Of a stretch of 64,000 nt of DNA, positions 1 to 8,913 are shown one piece after another; positions within the stretch are counted from its first letter, which is position 1; each line of letters starts with the position of its first letter. The stretch lies in assembly GCF_002097535.1 (NCBI RefSeq), contig NZ_CP020772.1, positions 3,038,001 through 3,102,000 of the forward strand, given 5' to 3'. This DNA is from Halobacillus mangrovi. Its GTDB lineage: Bacteria; Bacillota; Bacilli; Bacillales; Halobacillaceae. The notes beneath the pieces were generated by a model that was not told where the DNA came from, did not search any database, and saw only the letters and a list, made by a program, of their open reading frames with translations. The translations under genes were made by a program, and so were the position numbers.

Positions 1-1099
1 ATAGGAAAGTCTGAAACAACATCAGTTGCCTTAGCCATTGAAGCAAAGCCTGCTGTTTCCACTCCTGCCGTACTGGATACAAGTCTAGCCATACAATTGT
101 ACGGTGGTGATTCCATAAGGTCATCATCTGAAATGCGCTTAAGTATAAGAAGAGAATCGCAAATGCGATTTTTACCCACACATTTGGCACAAACCATATA
201 GCTAGACCACCAATGATCACCAAGCGAAAATACATCCCTAAATAGTCACTGCTTCGTGTAAAAGTGATTCTAAACAGGTACGTATAGGTTCGGTCCTGTC
301 GATAAGGAATTTGAGAGACTAAAGCCCGCACCAATGTATGGCGCTTCTTTACCGTGTTTTTCAGATGAGGTACATTGGTAAACATATTTGCGATCCGATA
401 AAATGTCCTCATGCGCTGTTGATCTTTTTCCACAAGCAAGTCCCACGCTAGGCCAGCTTTTTGACGGGCAAGTGTGTACGTATAAAGTACTACCACTACT
501 AAGAGGACGGTGACAATACTTGCAAAAACCCATTCGCCCTTTGATAGAAAATAAAAGATCACAACATTTAAGACAGCTTTTACTATTTGATCGGTCCATC
601 TTATTCTGGGATTACGTTCCTTTAACATCCACCAGTTGGAAAGCATGTTCCATCCTTTTATGATTAAGACGACGCCAATCATCATTAAATAATACTCTGT
701 CCCCAATTCGGGAAAAGTGGCAAAATACAATGGACCTAAAGCTGCCGCAATAAGAAAAACAACATAGAGTTGGACAATAAAACTATAATACAAACACCTT
801 TTGAAGTAATCATTTAATTGAAATTCAGCCGGCAAAAGGAAAACTAAGTCCGGCTCTTTGAGCAACGTTCGTACAGGGCTATAGCTCGCAAAGAGACCGA
901 ATGCGAATCCAGTAATCACTGCTGTCGGGAAGTTTTCCGGCAAATCCAAAAGCCATTGCTGATAATAATAGGCCAAAGCTGAGATGAAAAAGAGCATCGC
1001 AAACGCTATGTGACCATTGAAGATATATTTCAAGTAACGGCTTGTCTCTTTCATATGCTCTGAAAACCGACGGGTCCAAAGCTCTTTTGCGTTAATCAT
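1..1099 (-). CDS. ecsB: EcsB, membrane subunit of Ecs ABC exporter (partial, 3' end outside window)
   Basis: Reading the minus strand from the ATG at 1099 gives 366 codons without a stop, so the gene runs off the left edge; the family is usually about 400 residues, so only a short C-terminal part is missing. The start MINAKELWTRR is basic and amphipathic and is followed by hydrophobic segments at about residues 31-48, 58-74, 108-125, 138-155 and 185-215, as in EcsB. The ATG overlaps the last 8 bp of ecsA, which suggests translational coupling. EcsAB in B. subtilis affects secretion, competence and intramembrane proteolysis; the transported substrate is not settled. Two shorter open frames inside it are shadows. 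Confidence 0.93.
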   Translation of the reverse strand, partial: MINAKELWTRRFSEHMKETSRYLKYIFNGHIAFAMLFFISALAYYYQQWLLDLPENFPTAVITGFAFGLFASYSPVRTLLKEPDLVFLLPAEFQLNDYFKRCLYYSFIVQLYVVFLIAAALGPLYFATFPELGTEYYLMMIGVVLIIKGWNMLSNWWMLKERNPRIRWTDQIVKAVLNVVIFYFLSKGEWVFASIVTVLLVVVVLYTYTLARQKAGLAWDLLVEKDQQRMRTFYRIANMFTNVPHLKNTVKKRHTLVRALVSQIPYRQDRTYTYLFRITFTRSSDYLGMYFRLVIIGGLAIWFVPNVWVKIAFAILFLYLSAFQMMTLWNHHRTIVWLDLYPVRQEWKQQALLQWLRQLMLFQTFL

Positions 1100-1835
1100 C
1101 GTTCTCTTCCTTTGTCAATTGGACGTATATATCATCCAATGAAGCTCCGGACATTCTAAAGGACTCTTGTAATTCTTTTAGAGTCCCCATGGCTCTGATT
1201 TTTCCGTCATGAAGGATGATGAATCGATCACAATATTTTTCTGCGGTTGCAAGGATATGTGTAGACATCAAAATCCCTGCCCCATTCTCTTTCATCTCTT
1301 CCATCATTTGAAGGTAAGACTGAATTCCTAATGGATCCAAGCCTACAAATGGTTCATCTACTATATAGAGATCAGGCTGAATGAGAAAAGCGCACATGAT
1401 CATGACTTTCTGACGCATACCTTTTGAAAAATGAACCGGAAACCATTTCAGTTTCTTTTCCAATCTGAATTCTTTTAACAGGGGATCTAACCGTTTCTTA
1501 AAGATATCCTCAGGAACATTGTAAGCCATCGCCGTTAGATGAAGGTGCTCATATAAAGTCAGTTCATCATATAATATCGGCATTTCAGGTATGTAACCGA
1601 TTTGCTGGCGATATTCTTCAGGATTTTCTTCAAAAGAAGTTCCTTTGATGGATACTTTTCCTTTTTTTGCTTGCATCATACCAATGATATGTTTAATCGT
1701 TGTACTTTTTCCTGCTCCATTTAGACCGATCAGTCCAACAATTTCGCGCGGATTTACATCAAACGAAATTCCGTGCAAAACATTTTTATGTGTATATCCA
1801 CCATAAAGGTCGTTAACTTGTAATAACGATTGCAA
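1092..1835 (-). CDS. ecsA: EcsA, ATP-binding subunit of Ecs ABC exporter
   Basis: Cytoplasmic ATPase that would power EcsB. The 247-residue protein has Walker A GLNGAGKST at residues 37-45, a signature FSKGMRQ at about 136-142, Walker B LYIVDEP at about 156-162 and a STH switch histidine near 190. The Q-loop position reads IPEMP, with Glu rather than Gln, as I remember for EcsA. The start is a TTG at 1835, 7 nt after a GAGGG ribosome-binding site; no better ATG lies upstream. It is divergent from hit and overlaps ecsB, matching the B. subtilis ecs-hit arrangement. The family call is firm from several motifs and the conserved C-terminus STHILATAEKYCDRF. Confidence 0.96.
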   Translation of the reverse strand: MQSLLQVNDLYGGYTHKNVLHGISFDVNPREIVGLIGLNGAGKSTTIKHIIGMMQAKKGKVSIKGTSFEENPEEYRQQIGYIPEMPILYDELTLYEHLHLTAMAYNVPEDIFKKRLDPLLKEFRLEKKLKWFPVHFSKGMRQKVMIMCAFLIQPDLYIVDEPFVGLDPLGIQSYLQMMEEMKENGAGILMSTHILATAEKYCDRFIILHDGKIRAMGTLKELQESFRMSGASLDDIYVQLTKEENDD

Positions 1836-1982
1836 ACTTCATCCCTCTTTTCATTAACATCCATTCTTCACAAATTTTATCACAATTGAGGAGCCACTTG
1901 CACTTTTTGCATAGAGTCTCCATTTTCGATTGTGTCACTTACAATATGATACAATAATACAAAAGATTAAGGAGTGAGATTG

Positions 1983-2411
1983 ATGAGTCAGGATTGTATT
2001 TTTTGTAAAATCATTGATGGGGAAATTCCTTCAGCAAAAGTGTATGAGGACGAAGATGTCTATGCATTTTTAGATATCAGCCAGGTTACAAAAGGACACA
2101 CGCTAGTCATTCCTAAACAACACACACAGGATATCTACCACACTGATTCAGATGTGGCAGAGAAGCTGTTTGCAAGAGTGCCAAAGATCGCCAATGCTCT
2201 TAAAGAAACGTATGAACCAATTGGATTGAACGTACTGAATAATAATGAGGAACCTGCAGGCCAATCTGTTTTCCACTTACATATTCATCTTATTCCAAGA
2301 TACGGGAAACAAGACGGATTCGGCGCAAAGTGGGAAGCCCATTCAGATCAATACAGTACGGAAGATCTTCAATCAATTGCCGCTGAGATCAACAACAACA
2401 TACAAGGTTAA
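1983..2411 (+). CDS. hit: HIT family nucleotide hydrolase/transferase
   Basis: A 142-residue histidine-triad protein. The triad H98-x-H100-x-H102 sits in FHLHIHLIP, and a CxxC pair at residues 5 and 8 (CIFC) could bind zinc with downstream histidines. HIT proteins hydrolyse nucleoside phosphoramidates or dinucleoside polyphosphates; the physiological substrate of the Bacillus protein is not established. The ATG at 1983 is preferred over the in-frame GTG at 1974 because AAGGAG lies 8 nt before it, while it overlaps the GTG. It is divergently arranged with ecsA, as in B. subtilis. Confidence 0.95.
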   Translation: MSQDCIFCKIIDGEIPSAKVYEDEDVYAFLDISQVTKGHTLVIPKQHTQDIYHTDSDVAEKLFARVPKIANALKETYEPIGLNVLNNNEEPAGQSVFHLHIHLIPRYGKQDGFGAKWEAHSDQYSTEDLQSIAAEINNNIQG

Positions 2412-2499
2412 TGTAAATTTTGATTTTCCTCCTGATTTCTTGGTATAATTAGGTCATGCTTTCGCAAGTGGTCATGAGGACACACTTGGGAAGTAAATT

Positions 2500-2527
2500 T
2501 AGATTAGACGAGTATAGTTGAGGAGAG
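2500..2527 (+). promoter_or_regulatory. Probable TRAP-binding site over the trpP ribosome-binding site
   Basis: Six (G/T)AG triplets are spaced by exactly two bases: TAG 2500, TAG 2505, GAG 2510, TAG 2515, GAG 2520, GAG 2525. The last two include the Shine-Dalgarno of trpP. Known: the Trp-activated TRAP 11-mer binds such NAG repeats and blocks translation of B. subtilis trpP (yhaG). Inference: the same tryptophan feedback acts here. Confidence 0.85.
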
Positions 2528-2535
2528 ATGTTCAA

Positions 2536-3078
2536 ATGAATACGCGTATTTTGGTGATGTTGTCATTGTTTGTAGGGATTGGAGCAGTCCTTCATGCGAT
2601 TGTCCCGCCTTTCTTTTTAGGAATGCGTCCGGACATGATGTTGGCGATGATGTTCTTAGGAATCATTCTTTTTCCTAAATTGCCCTACGTTCTGATTTTA
2701 TCACTTGCTACAGGGTTTATTTCTGCGCTGACTACGACGGTTCCAGGGGGTCAGATTGCAAACCTAATTGATAAACCAATTACCGCACTCAGCGTTTTTG
2801 GAATATTTATGATTCTAAAACCTTTATTCAAAGGTAAGTTTGCTGCACCCGTTCTGGCTGGTGTTGGAACGTTAATCAGTGGGGCCGTATTCTTAGGCAT
2901 CGTTCTTTTTGCTATCGGTTTAATGGATGCAAGCTTTAGCGTAATGTTTATGACGGTTGTTATTCCTACCGCAGCATTGAATACCGCATTCGTAGCCGTT
3001 ATTTATCCGATTGCAACAGGAATTTTAAGAAGAACGAATATGTCTTATGCAGTTCCAACGGAGAAGTCTGCAAACTAA
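2536..3078 (+). CDS. trpP: TrpP, tryptophan transporter
   Basis: A 180-residue very hydrophobic protein with five to six membrane spans, including segments near residues 5-25, 35-70, 85-100, 105-130 and 135-165. The conserved stretch GMRPDMMLAMMF and its length match TrpP/YhaG, a small tryptophan importer. The ATG at 2536 is chosen over an in-frame TTG 18 bp upstream because GAGGAGAG sits 8-10 nt before it. The regularly spaced NAG triplets across that site indicate TRAP control, which supports tryptophan as the substrate. Gene order hit-trpP-yhaH is the same as in B. subtilis. Confidence 0.93.
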   Translation: MNTRILVMLSLFVGIGAVLHAIVPPFFLGMRPDMMLAMMFLGIILFPKLPYVLILSLATGFISALTTTVPGGQIANLIDKPITALSVFGIFMILKPLFKGKFAAPVLAGVGTLISGAVFLGIVLFAIGLMDASFSVMFMTVVIPTAALNTAFVAVIYPIATGILRRTNMSYAVPTEKSAN

Positions 3079-3114
3079 AATTTCAACTAGTGAGAATCTA
3101 ATCCTCACTTCATG

Positions 3115-3140
3115 AAGGCACTACCTAATCGTAGTGCCTT
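3115..3140 (+). terminator. Terminator of trpP
   Basis: Ten-bp perfect stem (AAGGCACTAC / GTAGTGCCTT) with a six-base loop, followed by a short T-containing tract; it lies 37 bp after the trpP stop. Confidence 0.7.
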
Positions 3141-3270
3141 TGCTACATCCTTCCCCTCCTCCATCACGACATTTTCAACCAGACGATTTTTTTAGTTGTT
3201 TTTAGGTTTCATTCATACATATATAGAGAAAATAATACTATGACTTGGAATTGTGAAAGGAGTTTTCTAT

Positions 3271-3678
3271 ATGCCAAACGGAAAGTCACTTGCTCTTGGT
3301 TTTATCTTCGGCGGCGTCGTCGGAGCTGCCTACACACTACTAAGCGCCCCATCTTCTGGCCGTGATTTACGTGAAAATGCCAAATTAAAAAGTGAAAGCT
3401 TAAAAAATACGGTTCTCAGCCTGAAAGAAGAAGGCATGCAGTTGAAAGATCAAATTGCTCAAACTTCCAAAGAAGGCGCAGAGCTGATTAAGGAACTTTC
3501 AGAAGATGTAAAAACATCTGTTGAGAGCTGGAAGAAGACGGTTGAGCCTCACCAAAAGAACATTCAAAAATATCTAGAACAAATAGAGGAGAGCTTAAAG
3601 GAGCTAGAAGAAAAGGCGAAAGCACAAGAGAATAATACGGATACCGAACCTGACCACGAAATCATTAACCACCAGTAA
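3271..3678 (+). CDS. yhaH: YhaH, YtxH-like small membrane-anchored protein
   Basis: A 135-residue protein with one N-terminal hydrophobic segment (about residues 5-27, LALGFIFGGVVGAAYTLLS) followed by a long charged helix rich in Lys and Glu, predicted coiled coil. This is the architecture of YtxH/YhaH proteins, which have no firm biochemical function. The ATG at 3271 has AAAGGAG 7 nt upstream; the in-frame GTG 18 bp earlier precedes that site. The C-terminal tail (QENNTDTEPDHE) is acidic. It ends in a strong terminator shared with the convergent opuA operon. Confidence 0.88.
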   Translation: MPNGKSLALGFIFGGVVGAAYTLLSAPSSGRDLRENAKLKSESLKNTVLSLKEEGMQLKDQIAQTSKEGAELIKELSEDVKTSVESWKKTVEPHQKNIQKYLEQIEESLKELEEKAKAQENNTDTEPDHEIINHQ

Positions 3679-3690
3679 AATGATAAAAAA

Positions 3691-3714
3691 CCCCAGAAGG
3701 CTAACCTTCTGGGG
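3691..3714. terminator. Bidirectional terminator between yhaH and opuAC
   Basis: Perfect ten-bp stem CCCCAGAAGG / CCTTCTGGGG with loop CTAA. It has a T-run on the minus strand and an AT-rich tail on the plus strand, so it can serve both converging genes. Confidence 0.9.
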
Positions 3715-3744
3715 TAAATTATTTCTATAGGAAATCATGTGTTA

Positions 3745-4671
3745 TTATTCTGCAGGTTTTAGATCTTCAATAGACTCTACATCCATATACTTAGGAACAA
3801 CGAGTCCAATCTTAGCTCCTTCAAGGTTTGCGCCTAGATCTTCAAGATTATCTTTATGCTGCTCATACAAATCACCATGAGTACCTGGCAGCCAAGCAGC
3901 AACCATACCGGCTACTTCACCTTCAGCGACAGCTTCCCACATCGGACCATTATCCAAAGGAGTGATTGTCACTTCAAATCCTTGCTGTTTCAATACTTCA
4001 GCAACAACGTTTGTAGAAGCTATTTCAGAATCCCAGTTCACATAAACAAGTTCAACTTCTGTACCTTCCACTTTTTCTGTTCCTTTTGTCCACTCGTCTA
4101 CTTTGTCCTGGTTATTCTCGATCCATTTTTTCGCAGCTTCTTGTTCACTTGTACCTTCATTGATATCAAGCATTACAGTTTCCATATCTTTAGCAGTCCA
4201 ATTGAATTGATCTAGAATCTTATAAGCATTTGGTTTGTCACCTTCTAGACCTTTACGCACCATTGTCTTAATTTGTTCTTCTCCACCGAAGACTTCTTTC
4301 GGATCTTCAAGATATTTCAAGTCATATTTAGCAAATTTCCAGTGCGGTGTCCATCCTGTTACGACAATCGGTTCTTCATTTTCAATTGCTTCCCCTAGGG
4401 CTGTAGCCATTGCTCCTGAAGAAGAAGTAGCTACTTCCCATCCAGCAAGATTTTCATACTCTTCTGTTGCCGTCTGTGCTGCTTTTACTACTCCAGCACC
4501 TGCTTCAATACCTGTGATCTCATAATTCATTTCCTCACTGTAGTTTGTGGAGTCTCCACCTTCACTTCCAGAGCTCTCAGAACCTTCATCGGAAGAACCG
4601 CAGCCTGCTGCGACAAGTGTCAAAGACAGACCAGCTGCAATCCCCAGACGTTTTAAATTTAGATTAAACAT
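3745..4671 (-). CDS. opuAC: OpuAC, glycine betaine-binding lipoprotein
   Basis: Extracellular solute-binding subunit of the OpuA osmoprotectant importer, 308 residues. A lipoprotein signal ends in VAAGC with the lipidated Cys at 24, followed by a Ser/Glu/Gly-rich linker. Aromatic motifs typical of betaine-binding cages are present: GWTPHWKFA, YVNWDSEIAS and MWEAVAEGEVAGMVAAWLPGTH. The mature protein is strongly acidic, usual for surface proteins of halophiles. A GGGGAGA site precedes the ATG. It is the last gene of opuAA-opuAB-opuAC. The family is certain; glycine betaine as main substrate is by homology. Confidence 0.96.
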   Translation of the reverse strand: MFNLNLKRLGIAAGLSLTLVAAGCGSSDEGSESSGSEGGDSTNYSEEMNYEITGIEAGAGVVKAAQTATEEYENLAGWEVATSSSGAMATALGEAIENEEPIVVTGWTPHWKFAKYDLKYLEDPKEVFGGEEQIKTMVRKGLEGDKPNAYKILDQFNWTAKDMETVMLDINEGTSEQEAAKKWIENNQDKVDEWTKGTEKVEGTEVELVYVNWDSEIASTNVVAEVLKQQGFEVTITPLDNGPMWEAVAEGEVAGMVAAWLPGTHGDLYEQHKDNLEDLGANLEGAKIGLVVPKYMDVESIEDLKPAE

Positions 4672-4741
4672 GTAAATTTCTCCCCTTTTAATAGATTGAT
4701 TTATAAGGAAAGGGCGTGATAGCAGCCCTTTCTATCTTTTT

Positions 4742-5590
4742 TTATTGTTCACCGCGTTGAGTATTTAAGTTCTGTGTAAAGCGGTCGATGATAATAGCTA
4801 AAATTACAATACCTAGACCTGCTACAAAGCCTGTACCGACCTCTGCACGCTGAAGTCCAGTAATAACCGTTTGTCCAAGTCCTTTCGCACCGATCATGGA
4901 TGCAATAACAACCATAGATAGAGCAAGCATGACTGTTTGGTTAATCCCTGCCATGATCGTTTTCTTAGCCATTGGCAATTGAACTTTAAATAGTTTTTGT
5001 GTTCCGGTTGTTCCAAATGAATCAGACGCTTCAATTAATTCATGAGATACTTGACGGATTCCTAAGTTTGTAAAACGAACCGTCGGAGGTGTTGCGAAAA
5101 TAACGGATGCAAATACACCCGGAACCATACCGATACTGAAAAATGCAACAGCCGGAATCAAGTAAACGAACGCCGGCATCGTCTGCATGAAGTCGAGGAT
5201 GGGCGTAAGGATACTTTCTACCACTTTACTTTTAGCCATCCAAATACCGAATGGAACTCCAATTATGACTGAAATTAAACTCGCAAATATCACGAGCGTA
5301 AATGTATTCATCAATTCTGACCAAAGCTCCTGGTTGGAAATAAACCAGAGACCAATGACTGAGAAAGCTGCCAAACCAAACTTTTTACCGGATATAAAGA
5401 ATGCTACAACACCAACAATTAAGATAAAGAGCCAGATTGGGATACTCATCAGCCAATCTTCTGCGAACATTTCAATAAAGTCACCAAAATCATTCTTAAT
5501 AAAATCAAATAGAAATTCGAACGTATCTGTAATCCAATCCGTAGCAGAAGAAATCCATTCCGCTACAGGAATCTTAGGAATCAATTCCAT
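4742..5590 (-). CDS. opuAB: OpuAB, glycine betaine ABC transporter permease
   Basis: The 282-residue membrane subunit has about seven hydrophobic segments and the cytoplasmic EAA-type coupling loop ([28 protein letters not shown], about residues 177-204) that docks on OpuAA. The long amphipathic N-terminus before the first span matches OpuAB/ProW. Its start overlaps the end of opuAA by 17 bp, so the two are translated together. The segment [17 protein letters not shown] is a family hallmark. It is a full-length permease, not fused to the binding protein as in OpuABC of lactic bacteria. Confidence 0.96.
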   Translation of the reverse strand: MELIPKIPVAEWISSATDWITDTFEFLFDFIKNDFGDFIEMFAEDWLMSIPIWLFILIVGVVAFFISGKKFGLAAFSVIGLWFISNQELWSELMNTFTLVIFASLISVIIGVPFGIWMAKSKVVESILTPILDFMQTMPAFVYLIPAVAFFSIGMVPGVFASVIFATPPTVRFTNLGIRQVSHELIEASDSFGTTGTQKLFKVQLPMAKKTIMAGINQTVMLALSMVVIASMIGAKGLGQTVITGLQRAEVGTGFVAGLGIVILAIIIDRFTQNLNTQRGEQ

Positions 5591-6776
5591 TTAAGTTCAC
5601 CTCACTTCCAGCTAATGCAGCAATAACAGCACCTCTTACGATAATTCCTCGCAGCTTGCCGTCTTCAACGACTGCTACAGGAACTGGCGCATCATGAATC
5701 ACATCGAAAATCTCATTCATAGAAGTATCTTTTTCCACTTTGGGAATGTCAGTACGAAGAATCGATTTCAGATCTTTCGCATCCTTCTGGACAGCTTCTG
5801 ATACGTCGTCAGCGGTCACATAGCCTTTCAAGTTACGCTTCGCATCTGTGACATAAATTGTAGATAGTCCTTCTTTCCGCATCCGCTCAAGCGCTGTTCT
5901 AGGTCCATGCTTCTCAATATCAACAGTTTCTGGACGTTTCATAATGTGCTCTGCTGATAGCACTTTAGAACGATCAACGTCTTCAACGAATTTTTCAACA
6001 TAATCATTGGCAGGGTTAACTAGAATCTCTTCCGGTGTACCGATTTGGACGATTTTTCCGTCCTTCATTAATGCGATACGATCACCGATCCTTAGTGCTT
6101 CATCAAGGTCGTGAGTGATGAAGAGGATAGTCTTTTTCATAGACTCTTGAAGCTCAAGCAGTTCATCCTGCATCTCTTTTCTGATGAGTGGGTCAAGTGC
6201 AGAAAAAGCTTCGTCCATAAGCAGTACTTCTGGATCGTTTGCAAGTGCACGGGCTAAACCGACACGCTGCTGCATCCCACCTGATAGTTGGCCAGGGAAT
6301 TGATGGATATAGTCTCCCAGCCCTACCATTTCAAGTGACTTTTGTGCTTTTTCCTTACGTTTATCCTTGTCCACCCCTTGCACCTCAAGACCGAATTCAG
6401 CATTTTCAAGAACGGTACGGTGTGGAAACAAAGCAAATCGTTGGAAAACCATGCTTAGCTTTTGACGGCGGACTTCCCGAAGATTTTTCTTATCCATTTG
6501 CGCTAAGTCCTGACCATCGATGTACACGCTGCCTTCCGTTGGTTCGATCAATCGGTTAATTAAACGAACGAGCGTGGATTTACCACTTCCGGATAATCCC
6601 ATGATGACGAATATTTCTCCTTCTTCTACATCAAAGGATGCCCGATTTACCCCAACGGTATTGCCTGTTTTCTGTAATATCTCTTCTTTGGATAAACCTT
6701 CGTCCAAATATTTAGTAGCTTTCTTTGCTTGCTTACCAAATATTTTGGACAAGTTTTCTACCTGTATGATCGGCAC
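5574..6776 (-). CDS. opuAA: OpuAA, glycine betaine ABC transporter ATPase with CBS domains
   Basis: ATPase of the OpuA importer, about 400 residues. Visible are Walker [10 protein letters not shown], signature [10 protein letters not shown], Walker [14 protein letters not shown] and the H-loop [10 protein letters not shown]. After about residue 270 two CBS repeats follow; in OpuA/ProV proteins this tandem senses ionic strength or nucleotides and gates transport. The GTG at 6776 is preferred over the GTG at 6785, because AAGAGGTG lies 6 nt before the former and overlaps the latter. It heads the operon opuAA-opuAB-opuAC and is divergent from a GbsR-like regulator across a 284-bp gap. Confidence 0.95.
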   Translation of the reverse strand: MPIIQVENLSKIFGKQAKKATKYLDEGLSKEEILQKTGNTVGVNRASFDVEEGEIFVIMGLSGSGKSTLVRLINRLIEPTEGSVYIDGQDLAQMDKKNLREVRRQKLSMVFQRFALFPHRTVLENAEFGLEVQGVDKDKRKEKAQKSLEMVGLGDYIHQFPGQLSGGMQQRVGLARALANDPEVLLMDEAFSALDPLIRKEMQDELLELQESMKKTILFITHDLDEALRIGDRIALMKDGKIVQIGTPEEILVNPANDYVEKFVEDVDRSKVLSAEHIMKRPETVDIEKHGPRTALERMRKEGLSTIYVTDAKRNLKGYVTADDVSEAVQKDAKDLKSILRTDIPKVEKDTSMNEIFDVIHDAPVPVAVVEDGKLRGIIVRGAVIAALAGSEVNLNGIDS

Positions 6777-6917
6777 GTCTATCACCTCTTATGTTTTAGT
6801 TTATTATGGTACGTTCAGTCCGTTTTTTATCCGTACTCGCAATCACCTTTACTACTGTAACCTATTTGTAATAAAAAGTTCAAACCATAAATACTTTAAA
6901 ATAAGAACAAAAATTAC

Positions 6918-6935
6918 GTACAGTTTAAACTGTAC
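6918..6935. promoter_or_regulatory. Perfect 18-bp palindrome, candidate GbsR-type operator
   Basis: The sequence GTACAGTTTAAACTGTAC is an exact palindrome in the AT-rich gap between opuAA and the divergent GbsR-like gene. Dimeric winged-helix MarR/GbsR regulators bind such sites, and the placement could control both directions. The operator role is inference from position and symmetry. Confidence 0.6.
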
Positions 6936-7060
6936 AAAGTTAAAATACCTAATTTCTACATATAACTTTTATTTTCTCTCAAATACTCCCTTATATTTAA
7001 TTTTTATTAATAACCAAAATATAGTAATGTTATCATAGCAACTTTGATAAGGAGGATCTT

Positions 7061-7579
7061 ATGGTATTAAAAGATCACCAATCACTAGAAGACATTCATA
7101 CAAAAGTCATACACGAGTTTTCAAAAACACTCGAGATGTTCGGATTAACGCCAGCCGATGCTCGATTATTCGTAACGTTATATATTAATCGTTCTCCAAT
7201 GACATTGGATGAAATGAGTGAAGCACTAGGAAAGAGTAAAACTTCTATGAGTACAGGCGTACGCGGACTGGTTGATCAGGGGCTGGTCGAACGTGTATGG
7301 AAAAAAGGGGTACGAAAAGACCTCTATCAAGCAAATGAAAACCTTTATAAGAATTTCATGTCTTCCTATATAAAGAAATGGCAAAAGGCAGCCTATGAGC
7401 AAGAGGGTTCATTAAAAGGGATTGAAAACGATCTAAAAGTTCGTTATCAGGATTTTTCAAAGGATGACGAAATAAATAAAGCAAATAACCTCTATAAGCG
7501 CATTGAAGATATGATAAAATTCCATGAGTTAATTATGCGTGCGTTTCAAGAAATTAACCCCAATGCAAGCTCCTACTAA
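7061..7579 (+). CDS. GbsR-like (MarR-superfamily) regulator next to opuA
   Basis: A 172-residue winged-helix protein. The DNA-binding part spans about residues 30-95 (LDEMSEALGKSKTSMSTGVRGL is the recognition region), followed by a helical C-terminus. The motif SKTSMSTGVR and GVRKDLY mark the GbsR/OpcR group, which represses choline and betaine genes in Bacillus in response to choline. It has AAGGAGG before the ATG. Being divergent from opuA with a perfect palindrome between them, it probably controls betaine uptake. It is a paralogue of the gene at 14208-14774. Exact ligand unknown. Confidence 0.86.
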   Translation: MVLKDHQSLEDIHTKVIHEFSKTLEMFGLTPADARLFVTLYINRSPMTLDEMSEALGKSKTSMSTGVRGLVDQGLVERVWKKGVRKDLYQANENLYKNFMSSYIKKWQKAAYEQEGSLKGIENDLKVRYQDFSKDDEINKANNLYKRIEDMIKFHELIMRAFQEINPNASSY

Positions 7580-7968
7580 TTAACCCCTATTTAATGTCCT
7601 AAAAATCATAAGACCATCAGTCCGGTAAAAATCTTTTTCACCGTGCTGATGGTCCTGGGTTAGGGTTAAAAGGGGCCAGTACTTACAACTGAACCCTCTG
7701 CAATTCCACAAATGACACTTGAAAAATAACACTTGAAAGCCAAAGAATATTTTAGTTCATTTTTGAGAAATGGCCGTTGTACCACAAATGTTACCGTTTA
7801 TATTTTTTTTAAATAATATTTTAGCACATTATATCTTGAAAATTTATTAAAAGGTATTATCATTAAAGGTGACACGGTCTGTTCTAAGATGTGGTTTTCT
7901 TGGCGATTTCCTCATTCATGTAAACCTGACACTCAAGATTATTGACTACCCTAAAGAAGGTGAGATGT
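7580..7968. other. 389-bp gene-free gap before scoC
   Basis: It contains a hairpin with nine-bp arms (GACCATCAG 7612-7620 / CTGATGGTC 7646-7654) and an inner A/T stem, likely the end of the GbsR-like transcript. The rest is AT-rich and should hold the scoC promoter, but I could not place convincing -35/-10 boxes. No small open frame with a ribosome-binding site was seen. Confidence 0.5.
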
Positions 7969-8544
7969 ATGAAAGATAAAATTTCCAAACGGGAGGCAAT
8001 TTTTTATAGTCATAAAATGGCGCAACTTTCTAAAGCTCTTTGGAAAGCCATTGAAAAGGATTGGCAAGAATGGATCAAGCCTTTCAAACTTAATATCAAT
8101 GAGCACCATATCCTATGGATTTCTTACCATTTAAAAGGGGCCAGTATCTCTGAAATTTCGAAGTACGGGGTTATGCACGTGTCTACAGCATTCAATTTCT
8201 CCAAAAAGCTTGAAGAAAGAGGGTTATTACAATTCTCTAAGCGAGAAAATGATAAGCGTAACACATATGTGGAACTGACCGAGGAAGGTGTGGAGTTGTT
8301 AGAGGCTACATTATCAGAATATAACCCTGACGATAACTCAGTATTAAGAGGCGTACTTCCGATGACAGAAATGTATGGCAAGCTCCCTGAATTTCTGGAT
8401 TTATCTGCGTTAATTAAGGAAATCTATGGGGACGAGTATATGGAAATTCTAGAGCGTTCCTTAGAGAGTATTGAAACGGATTCAGTAATCAATCAGCCAA
8501 CAGACCTAGAAACGTATAAGAAACAAAAACCAAAATCGTCTTAA
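7969..8544 (+). CDS. scoC: ScoC/Hpr, MarR-family transition-state regulator
   Basis: A 191-residue MarR-type winged helix. The segments [29 protein letters not shown] and [16 protein letters not shown] are nearly identical to B. subtilis ScoC (Hpr), which represses extracellular protease, oligopeptide transport and sporulation genes. The ATG at 7969 follows GAAGGTGAG; an in-frame upstream extension has no such site. The C-terminal ~40 residues (after residue 150) diverge, as is usual. Its position before prsA is conserved, but opuA and its regulator lie between it and yhaH here. That order difference may be a local insertion. Confidence 0.94.
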   Translation: MKDKISKREAIFYSHKMAQLSKALWKAIEKDWQEWIKPFKLNINEHHILWISYHLKGASISEISKYGVMHVSTAFNFSKKLEERGLLQFSKRENDKRNTYVELTEEGVELLEATLSEYNPDDNSVLRGVLPMTEMYGKLPEFLDLSALIKEIYGDEYMEILERSLESIETDSVINQPTDLETYKKQKPKSS

Positions 8545-8590
8545 ATGTACCAGTTATCATACCATTTCATTGCATCCTGTTTTTGAAATT

Positions 8591-8631
8591 AAATAACCCT
8601 TTCTGAAGTCATTATTCAGAAAGGGTTATTT
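8591..8631 (+). terminator. Terminator of scoC
   Basis: Perfect 17-bp stem (AAATAACCCTTTCTGAA and its complement) with a seven-base loop, 46 bp after scoC. The following 280 bp up to the next gene are AT-rich with no gene seen. Confidence 0.8.
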
Positions 8632-8913
8632 AATGAACAAACGGAACTAAATGCCTCATTTTTTTCCACTGTTTTTCCTCTTCCCCACCTCTTTTCAAAT
8701 CATCGCTTTGTGCACCTTCCCTACATACAACGAACTCCCGTCAAATCAGTTTTTACAACAAATATATTTTTTACAAAAAACCTATTGCTTTTTCTCCTGA
8801 AACGTACTATTATTCCTCTTGTGCGATAAACAAAATTGATTTGACGAAATTACCAATATCATAGCGATATTTCTTATATAATCACAGTACTTTTTGTAGC
8901 AAAGGGGGATTCT

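Noticed and set aside
270..1079. Two short minus-strand open frames at 270-599 and 879-1079
   Set aside because: They lie in other frames inside ecsB, whose own frame is open from 1099 to the window edge and encodes a recognisable EcsB.
1836..1982. Defined promoters for hit and ecsA in the divergent gap
   Set aside because: Several AT-rich -10-like boxes exist but none pairs with a convincing -35 at 16-18 bp.
6520..7038. 172-codon plus-strand open frame across opuAA and the opuA-gbsR gap
   Set aside because: Antisense to the well-supported opuAA and then runs through AT-rich intergenic DNA including the palindrome; no coding likeness.
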